Assembly: GCA_023257955.1 (NCBI GenBank) | Contig: JALRAY010000040.1 | Location: forward strand, 1 to 9,077 | DNA: 9,077 nt | Direction: 5' to 3' | Origin: Amoebophilaceae bacterium | GTDB lineage: Bacteria > Bacteroidota > Bacteroidia > Cytophagales > Amoebophilaceae | Shown here: positions 1-5,420 of the stretch, piece by piece | How the letters are laid out: every line of letters begins with the position of its first letter | Numbering within the stretch: the stretch's first letter is position 1 | Translations under genes and position numbers: made by a program | The notes under the pieces: model-generated | What the model was told of the DNA's origin: nothing | What the model saw: only the letters and a program-made list of their open reading frames with translations | Database searches by the model: none

Positions 1-125
1 AAAAAGATTTGGATTACGGTTTAATCTTATTGCTGGAATTTATAACTCTGAACTACTGTGTTGAGTTTCGGAAGAACTCTACTGTATTATTCAAACAACA
101 TCACACAATATCTTAAGCAACACAT

Positions 126-1121
126 ATGAAAGTAGCTATCATCGGTGTCTCTGGTTTAGTTGGGAAAACGCTTTTACGCATTATCGAGCAAAGTTCTTCT
201 ATCCCCATTGATGAGCTAATAGCAGTAGCTTCGTCCCATTCCTTCGGGGACATGATTACCTTTCGCAATCAGCAGCATAAAATCTTTCTGGTAACCGAAG
301 CTTTGGCTGCTAAACCTACCTTAGCCATCTTCGCGGCAAAAGATAGCACTTCATTGTGTTGGGCCCCCGACTTTATCGCCGCAGGCGCTACGGTCATTGA
401 CAACTCCTCCGCCTGGCGTATGGAGGCAAACTGTCCGCTTATTATTCCAGAAGTAAATCAGCACCTTTTGCGAAAGACAGACCGCTTGATTGCGAATCCC
501 AATTGCTCTACCATTCAAATGCTAATGGCCTTGGCGCCTTTACACGCCGCATACCAATTAAAGCGCGTTGTTATATCTACCTATCAATCGGTAACAGGTG
601 CTGGCAACGCTGGAGTAGAGCAGTTGATGGCAGAACGCGCCAAGCTGCCTCCTGAAGCTATCGCATTTCCGCACTCTATTGATTTGAATGTAATCCCCCA
701 AATAGATGATTTCTTAGCCAATGGGTATACCAAAGAAGAAATGAAGTTGGTGAACGAGACTAGGAAGATTTTAGCAGCAAAGGATCTAGCTATCACCGCT
801 ACAGCCGTACGTGTGCCCGTTATGGGGGGGCATGCCTTATCCGTGAATGCAACCTTTGCGAACGACTTTGAGCTGGATGCCGTCATAGACATCTTACAGA
901 AAAGCCCTGGCATTGTTGTACAAAATGACAGCTCTCAAAAATTATACCCCATGCCCCGTCTTGTTAGGGAGCGTAATGAAGTCTTTGTAGGCAGAATTCG
1001 CAGAGATGATTCATGTCCCGCAACTTTAAACTTGTGGATTGTAGCTGATAATTTATACAAAGGCGCAGCTACCAATGCCTGGCAGATAGCAGAATATCTA
1101 TATCAGCAACGTTGGTTGTAA
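126..1121 (+). CDS. asd: Aspartate-semialdehyde dehydrogenase
   Basis: Cytoplasmic enzyme reducing L-aspartyl-4-phosphate to L-aspartate-4-semialdehyde with NADPH, the branch-point step toward meso-diaminopimelate/lysine, threonine and methionine. Seen in the 331-residue product: an N-terminal Rossmann nucleotide-binding loop GVSGLVG (residues 7-13), the N-domain signature IDNSSAWR (91-98), the catalytic cysteine in NPNCST (Cys127), the active-site Gln in TYQSVTGAG (Gln154), and Arg229 plus the acid/base His236 in RVPVMGGH. The 7-residue Arg-to-His spacing matches that known in the family. Length is normal and no key residue is missing. The ATG at 126 places the Rossmann strand (KVAIIG) immediately after the Met, as usual. 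There is no clear Shine-Dalgarno. It stands alone: the next gene is 242 bp downstream. In a reduced symbiont the likely reason to keep it is diaminopimelate for peptidoglycan (inference). Confidence 0.96.
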   Translation: MKVAIIGVSGLVGKTLLRIIEQSSSIPIDELIAVASSHSFGDMITFRNQQHKIFLVTEALAAKPTLAIFAAKDSTSLCWAPDFIAAGATVIDNSSAWRMEANCPLIIPEVNQHLLRKTDRLIANPNCSTIQMLMALAPLHAAYQLKRVVISTYQSVTGAGNAGVEQLMAERAKLPPEAIAFPHSIDLNVIPQIDDFLANGYTKEEMKLVNETRKILAAKDLAITATAVRVPVMGGHALSVNATFANDFELDAVIDILQKSPGIVVQNDSSQKLYPMPRLVRERNEVFVGRIRRDDSCPATLNLWIVADNLYKGAATNAWQIAEYLYQQRWL

Positions 1122-1138
1122 AAAATTGTTGACGCTTG

Positions 1139-1240
1139 TAGTGTTGATAGCATACATCATACCGCTCCAAGTGCAACATATGCACCACTTCTATTGGTAA
1201 CATTTGTATTTCTCAAAAACTCTTCCCATATTCAACACTA
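1139..1240. repeat. 102-bp segment bounded by 9-bp inverted repeats, in the spacer after asd
   Basis: TAGTGTTGA at 1139-1147 is perfectly inverted as TCAACACTA at 1232-1240. Inside lies a small hairpin GTGCA-acata-TGCAC (1171-1185). Just outside, CGGGGTT (1273-1279) is inverted as AACCCCG (1307-1313). No coding frame of note exists on either strand of the 1122-1363 spacer, which is full of stops. This could be the remnant of a miniature mobile element or simply transcript-end hairpins of asd. No T-run follows any stem, and a 9-bp match within such a spacer is only mildly unlikely by chance. Confidence 0.3.
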
Positions 1241-1363
1241 GCTACGCATACACTTCGTTAAGCATACGCTACCGGGGTTATATGTGCCTTTCCAAAAGCT
1301 AGCAAAAACCCCGCTAGTACCGTTTAAACTTTTAATCATGAACCATTTTAACATTTTATAACT

Positions 1364-1788
1364 ATGAGAACCAGAAAATTTACCATCATCGTTTTATGCG
1401 CTCATGTATTCATGAGCAGCTGTGGCATAACTAAACAGCATGAAAGAAAGAAGGCACCAACACCCAATCCTATTGCACACGCACCTGCTCAGGAACATAC
1501 CTTACGCATGATAACCAAGGAACAAGCCAGAGCAGAACTAAATAAAGCCATCGATAGTGGTGATGAACGAAGGATCAATATAAAGCCATCGATAGTGGTG
1601 ATGAACGAAGGATCAATGAATGGAACCATTTTTTAATGACAGGCGCTGCAGGAGCTACCGCCTATTTACGGACAGGCGATGAAACCTTGGAAAAATACCA
1701 AATGTCAGCAGGATAACTATTAGGCGCCATGCGACCTGCACAAGCACCTCATAGGGTTACACAAGAGGCTATAGATACCTTATTTTAA
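1364..1788 (+). pseudogene. Small lipoprotein gene broken by a 38-bp tandem duplication and an internal stop
   Basis: The reading frame from ATG 1364 as it stands runs to a stop at 1634-1636 (90 codons). It begins with a lipoprotein signal peptide: basic RTRK, a hydrophobic core, and lipobox MSSC with the lipidated Cys at residue 20. At codon 60 the DNA enters a perfect 38-bp tandem duplication (1542-1617). Because 38 is not a multiple of 3, the second copy is read out of frame, giving the tail IKPSIVVMNEGSMNGTIF. Removing one copy restores a frame that continues from 1618 as EWNHFLMTGAAGATAYLRTG and meets TAA at 1714-1716. Beyond that stop the same frame reads LLGAMRPAQAPHRVTQEAID and ends at TAA 1786-1788. 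The ancestral product was therefore probably about 128 residues. I do not recognise the family. The truncated 90-residue lipoprotein could still be made, so this may also be annotated as a hypothetical CDS at 1364-1636. Confidence 0.75.
1542..1617 (+). repeat. Perfect 38-bp tandem duplication
   Basis: Two identical 38-bp copies lie head to tail at 1542-1579 and 1580-1617; each begins ATAAAGCCATCGATAGTGG. All 38 positions match, which points to a recent event (replication slippage or unequal recombination). It sits inside the small lipoprotein gene and shifts its frame by two bases. A one-copy revertant would restore the longer frame up to the stop at 1714, so in principle the array could switch by copy number. 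Confidence 0.97.
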
Positions 1789-1841
1789 AAATAAACGCTG
1801 GAGTTTCAAATGGAATGATGAGAAACAACATCTACTATTCT

Positions 1842-2762
1842 ATGAAACACATCCTTAAAAGAATCGCCCATGTATTACTGCTGTGTGCGCTACTAACCAG
1901 TTGCGGAGAAGTATTGGATACGGCATTAACAGACGAAACCAATGCCACCCACATAGCAACCCTACCACCCCCTGTCCTGCAAAACATCCTCAGCTATACC
2001 GATGCAACGACATGCGTGGCGACCTATCAGCTATCGGGGGCTTATTTGGAAGCGTTGGATCTTCGGAACAAGGCATTAACCAGAGATCGTTTGTTAGTGC
2101 CCAAAGTCCTGGGGAATAATTTTGTAGCCACCCAAGCCTGGAAGAAGTTAGATGTGGCGGTATCAGATCTCCCGGAGCTTTCTCCAGCCCTTATCGCAGA
2201 AGTCAAGCGGCTACACCAACTCAAGCAACAACCGCTCTTGGTGCTTGACCTTGGCAAAAGCATAGCGGAGATGGAAAGGCTTTGTAAGGCGAAGGGAGTG
2301 GATGTCTTTAGTACAGCATATTCATATGTAGAAATTTTACCAGCGGATTCTTACTACGACGCATCAGTCTCTAATGCCCCGTTTTGGATGCTATTACTAG
2401 GCTCAGACCATGGCGTATTACAAAGCAGTAGAAACAAAACTTATGACGATCAAGTACTATACATGAAGGCCAATTATCAAAGCTACCAAGTAGGTGGCGT
2501 CCGGGAGCTAGTCAATTTAACTATACTGAAGTATCTCCAAGATGAGACTTTGTTGTTTTCTATCAATCCCGTAACATGGGGTATTTGTAAGGAGCTATCT
2601 TCACAATCGGAGGCTAGTTGGTATGGTTACCATATAGGTTTAGGTACTGTAGCGGGTGATATCCCTTCGGGTTTTGAAGGACTCAAAGTTTGTACCTTAT
2701 ATACTGGTCCGGAATTCAGGTTTCAAGAGTACGGATTATTTTGTGTTTACGTAGCAGGGTAG
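1842..2762 (+). CDS. Lipoprotein with an N-terminal F-box-like domain
   Basis: Product of 306 residues. Residues 1-21 form a lipoprotein signal peptide: basic KHILKR, hydrophobic VLLLCALL, lipobox LTSC with the lipidated Cys at 21. Residues about 38-75 resemble the eukaryotic F-box: LPPPVLQNILSY, then D, then a pattern of hydrophobics ending SGAYLEAL, close to the consensus LPxE(V/I)LxxILSYL. F-box proteins normally bind Skp1 and recruit targets to ubiquitin ligases; such domains are known in Amoebophilus-like symbionts. Residues about 180-306, beginning FWMLLLGSDHGV and containing VGGVRELVNLTILKYL and NPVTWG, look like a compact domain I cannot name. I chose ATG 1842 because it gives a standard signal peptide; ATGs at 1815 and 1818 would add 9 or 8 residues. 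It follows the broken small lipoprotein gene by 53 bp, so the two may once have been cotranscribed. The F-box call is by eye and no function is shown. Confidence 0.8.
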   Translation: MKHILKRIAHVLLLCALLTSCGEVLDTALTDETNATHIATLPPPVLQNILSYTDATTCVATYQLSGAYLEALDLRNKALTRDRLLVPKVLGNNFVATQAWKKLDVAVSDLPELSPALIAEVKRLHQLKQQPLLVLDLGKSIAEMERLCKAKGVDVFSTAYSYVEILPADSYYDASVSNAPFWMLLLGSDHGVLQSSRNKTYDDQVLYMKANYQSYQVGGVRELVNLTILKYLQDETLLFSINPVTWGICKELSSQSEASWYGYHIGLGTVAGDIPSGFEGLKVCTLYTGPEFRFQEYGLFCVYVAG

Positions 2763-2894
2763 CGTATCAATCAGGCAAGGAGCTTTAATGCCCCAGGCGC
2801 ATAGTTAGTATCCTGTCACTAGCAACCACACCATAACATCGAAAAAATATGCTCATTTTTGTCCCCTTCATGGCATTATTCAAGAATAGTTTTT

Positions 2895-2902
2895 TACTTT
2901 TG
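2895..2902 (+). promoter_or_regulatory. Candidate -7 element of a Bacteroidota promoter for the htrA/degQ gene
   Basis: TACTTTTG fits the Bacteroidota -7 consensus TAnnTTTG exactly. It would place transcription start about 7 bases downstream and leave a leader of roughly 23 nt before ATG 2932. No good TTTG-like -33 element is found at the usual 19-21 bp upstream distance, so support is partial. It lies in the 169-bp spacer after the F-box lipoprotein gene, where no other gene is visible. Confidence 0.35.
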
Positions 2903-2931
2903 AGAAATAAGATTTTAAACGTATGTGATTT

Positions 2932-4443
2932 ATGTTCAGCAAAAGAAATATTTTCATAGGATTGTTGCTAGTTATGTTTGCCGTAGGCCGCGTGACAGTA
3001 TTCGAAACTGCTACTTCTTACCAAACAGATTCGGTGCCGATTTCGGAACCATGTGATTCCTCACCAGAGCAGTTTAGCTTCACCAGTTATAACAACACCT
3101 CTCCTAATGACACTCTCCATCAAGCCGATCCCAATTTTGTATCCCCCGCTAAAAAGGCTACCCAAGCCGTTGTACATGTCATAGCCAAGTATGATGCTAA
3201 GACCATGAAACGGGGTACAAGTCCTATAGAAGAGTTGTTTAAAGATTTTTTAGGAGAAGGCTTTGAGTTAGCTCCCAAAGAATACCAGACACAACCCAGT
3301 GCCGCGTTCGGCTCAGGCGTCATCATCAGTGCAGATGGCTACATCGTGACGAATAACCATGTGATCGATAAAGCAGATCAAGTATACATAACTTTAGATG
3401 ACAACCGCAAGTATACGGCCAAAGTAGTTGGCGTAGATCTCGATACGGACTTAGCATTATTGAAGATAGAAGTCAATAAACTATCCTATTTAACCTTTGG
3501 CAATTCCGAAAAACTAGAAGTGGGCGAATGGGTATTGGCGGTAGGGAATCCTTTTAACTTGACCTCTACTGTTACCAAGGGGATCGTCAGCGCAAAAGCT
3601 CGTAGAGCAGATCTACACAAGTTAGGTAGTGGCATCAAAATAGAAGCGTTTATTCAAACGGATGCAGCTGTGAACAAGGGAAACAGTGGTGGCGCACTAG
3701 TGAACCTGAAAGGTGAATTAGTGGGCATTAATACCGCCATCTCTACCCCCAATGGTTCCTTTGCAGGGTATTCTTTCGCGATACCCAGTTCCATTGTACA
3801 ACGCGTAGTAGGTGATTTAAAAAGGTATGGCTCTGTACAAAGAGCTATTCTAGGCATATTGGCTGTAGATGTCAATGCGGACTTGGCTAAAGAGAAAAAT
3901 CTCAAACGCTTTGATGGTGTCTATGTACATGGATTTTCAGAAAATAGCGCAGCAGCTGAAGGTGGGGTCAAAGAAGGCGACATCATTGTAGCGATTAATA
4001 GCATCAAGATTAAAAATCTGGCACAGCTGCACGAACAGCTTACAGGTTATAGGCCAGGAGATAAGGTAAAACTCACCATCGATAGAAAAGGCAAGGAAAT
4101 GATTGTGACAATAACCCTCAAAAGCGCCCCTAACGAAATGCAAATGATGCAAAAAGAGGGTAAGTTCAACAAAGTAGAAGGCGCTACCTTTGAGCTCTTA
4201 GACACGGCTACCAAACAAAAATTAGGAATCTCCCATGGGCTGCAAGTGAAGAGTCTCGAGCAAGGTAAATGGCAGCAAGCAGGTATCAAAAAAGGATTTA
4301 TCCTACTTTACATTGATAAAGAACCGATAGACACATTAGAAAAACTTGCTACTTTCTTGAAAAACAAAAAAGACGGCATCCTTGTAGAAGGTATCTACCC
4401 GAACAACAGTAAGAAACGCGTATATTACGGACTAGGATGGTGA
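2932..4443 (+). CDS. degQ: Periplasmic HtrA/DegQ-type serine protease
   Basis: Envelope protease and chaperone of family S1C that degrades misfolded exported proteins. In the 503-residue product, residues 7-24 are a hydrophobic signal or anchor segment. The trypsin-like domain (about 72-300) carries the full catalytic triad: His143 in TNNHVIDK, Asp173 in DLDTDLALLKI, and Ser252 in GNSGGAL. The 30-residue His-to-Asp spacing equals that of DegP. A first PDZ domain spans about 305-398, with the LGI-type carboxylate-binding loop near 307-310 and EGGVKEGDIIVAINS. A second, more divergent PDZ spans about 430-500 (LGISHGLQVKSL, GIKKGFILLYIDKEPI). Length and order match the two-PDZ Deg family. The degQ symbol is used loosely; degP/htrA is equally possible because the family paralogues cannot be told apart by eye. 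It is preceded by a possible promoter at 2895-2902 and ends 48 bp before the convergent ftsE stop codon. Confidence 0.95.
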   Translation: MFSKRNIFIGLLLVMFAVGRVTVFETATSYQTDSVPISEPCDSSPEQFSFTSYNNTSPNDTLHQADPNFVSPAKKATQAVVHVIAKYDAKTMKRGTSPIEELFKDFLGEGFELAPKEYQTQPSAAFGSGVIISADGYIVTNNHVIDKADQVYITLDDNRKYTAKVVGVDLDTDLALLKIEVNKLSYLTFGNSEKLEVGEWVLAVGNPFNLTSTVTKGIVSAKARRADLHKLGSGIKIEAFIQTDAAVNKGNSGGALVNLKGELVGINTAISTPNGSFAGYSFAIPSSIVQRVVGDLKRYGSVQRAILGILAVDVNADLAKEKNLKRFDGVYVHGFSENSAAAEGGVKEGDIIVAINSIKIKNLAQLHEQLTGYRPGDKVKLTIDRKGKEMIVTITLKSAPNEMQMMQKEGKFNKVEGATFELLDTATKQKLGISHGLQVKSLEQGKWQQAGIKKGFILLYIDKEPIDTLEKLATFLKNKKDGILVEGIYPNNSKKRVYYGLGW

Positions 4444-4469
4444 TGAGCACCGCGCCACAACTCTCATCT

Positions 4470-4489
4470 CATTGCTGTATCCAGCAATG
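4470..4489. terminator. Perfect hairpin between convergent genes, possible two-way terminator
   Basis: CATTGCTG (4470-4477), loop TATC, then CAGCAATG (4482-4489): an 8-bp perfect stem with a 4-nt loop. It begins 27 bp after the protease stop and ends 3 bp before the stop codon of the convergent ftsE gene, the classic place for a shared terminator. No U-tract follows on either strand, so it is not a textbook intrinsic terminator; it could instead protect 3' ends or act with Rho. Confidence 0.5.
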
Positions 4490-4491
4490 CC

Positions 4492-5151
4492 CTAAACCAA
4501 ATAGCCATTTTCACACTTCAAGATCCGTTTATGTGGTTGATCTAAGAAATGATAATTATGCGTCGCCATAAGCACTGTGGTTCCTGCTTGGTTGATATCT
4601 AAAAACAAACGCAAGATCTCATCCGCCACATCCGGATCTACATTACCTGTAGGCTCATCTGCTAGCAAGATAGCGGGATTGTTGAGCAAAGCGCGTGCGA
4701 TCGCTACCCTTTGCTGTTCTCCTCCAGATAATTGATGTGGCATTTGCAGCCCGGTCCAACTGAGGCCTACCTTCTCTAGTACTTCATGGATTCTAGCTGT
4801 AATCTCTGCTTTTTTCTTCCAACCAGTGGCATGTAGAACAAACGCCAGATTATCTCCCACCGTTCTATCCATCAATAGCTGAAAGTCCTGGAATATGATC
4901 CCTAACCTCCTTCGTAAAAAAGGTAGCTGCTTGGGTTTGAGGGCATGCACCGGTAGCCCTGCCACTTGAATATGGCCTTGCCTACAAGGGAGTACACCAT
5001 ATAGCGTTTTCAAGAGAGAAGATTTTCCGCTGCCTGTCTTACCTATCAGGAAGACAAACTCCCCGGGATGAATGCTGCAATGCACATTATGCAATACAGG
5101 ATTATCGCCTTGGTAAATGTATAGGCCTTGTATATGTACGATAGGATCCAT
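4492..5151 (-). CDS. ftsE: FtsE-like ABC transporter ATP-binding protein
   Basis: ATPase subunit that with membrane partner FtsX drives periplasmic peptidoglycan hydrolases at the division site. The 219-residue product has every ABC motif: Walker A GKTGSGKS (37-44), Q-loop Gln88 in FQDFQ, signature LSGGEQQ (141-147), Walker B ILLADEP with catalytic Glu166, D-loop GNVD, and switch His198 in MATHN. The stretch QLLMDRTVGDN after the Q-loop is typical of FtsE (E. coli has LLMDRTVYDN) and separates it from LolD-type ATPases; the length, about 220, also matches. No ftsX lies next to it: upstream is a 269-bp spacer and then the M1 peptidase. It is probably transcribed alone, perhaps from a promoter near 5291-5298. 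Alternative: a stand-alone LolD/MacB-like ATPase, less likely. Confidence 0.87.
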   Translation of the reverse strand: MDPIVHIQGLYIYQGDNPVLHNVHCSIHPGEFVFLIGKTGSGKSSLLKTLYGVLPCRQGHIQVAGLPVHALKPKQLPFLRRRLGIIFQDFQLLMDRTVGDNLAFVLHATGWKKKAEITARIHEVLEKVGLSWTGLQMPHQLSGGEQQRVAIARALLNNPAILLADEPTGNVDPDVADEILRLFLDINQAGTTVLMATHNYHFLDQPHKRILKCENGYLV

Positions 5152-5290
5152 AGTAGTGTTGTTGTTTGATAATAGCGTTTTTTCTAAGGTTCTCGAAAAT
5201 TACTAAACGTGGAATGTTTTGAGATTGTATGTATTCGGTATATAGTTTCTCCCCAGTAGTATTTTGAGTGCTGGTGGTTTATTTATATGA

Positions 5291-5298
5291 CAAAGGTA
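5291..5298 (-). promoter_or_regulatory. Candidate -7 element of a promoter for ftsE
   Basis: Read on the minus strand this is TACCTTTG, an exact fit to the Bacteroidota -7 consensus TAnnTTTG. It lies in the 269-bp spacer between the M1 peptidase stop and the ftsE start, about 139 bp upstream of the ftsE ATG, implying a rather long leader. No clear -33 TTTG is at the right distance. Nothing else in 5152-5420 looks coding: the one + strand frame there (5287-5490) runs antisense into the peptidase gene and resembles no protein I know. Confidence 0.3.
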
Positions 5299-5420
5299 TT
5301 ACAAAACTTTGTGTTGGGGAATATATTGAGCGCTTTGCTAGAGATAGTTTACGTGTGGACGAGAAAGGGCTGGCATTGCGATTTCCACTTCTCTGAGAGC
5401 TGGGCAAGGGAAGGAATCTG

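Noticed and set aside
1..125. Possible 3' end of an upstream gene
   Set aside because: All three plus frames run from the edge to a stop (at 22, near 62 and at 114), and none of the short tails resembles a known protein, so no frame can be chosen. No exact TAnnTTTG promoter element is seen before asd either.
584..913. 109-codon minus-strand frame inside asd
   Set aside because: It lies wholly antisense to a gene with complete catalytic motifs, and its product looks like a translation shadow.
1883..2119. 78-codon frame overlapping the F-box lipoprotein
   Set aside because: Same strand but a different frame from a better-supported gene; the product is low-quality and unlike any family.
2875..2896. 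TATTC-aa-GAATA followed by a T-run as a terminator of the F-box gene
   Set aside because: The 2-nt loop is too tight and the stem is short and A/T-rich; the T-run belongs to the candidate promoter region.
2922..2929. TATGTGAT as a -7 element paired with TTTTG at 2898-2902
   Set aside because: The spacing is right, but the match to TAnnTTTG is poor and the transcript start would fall inside the coding sequence. TACTTTTG at 2895 fits better.
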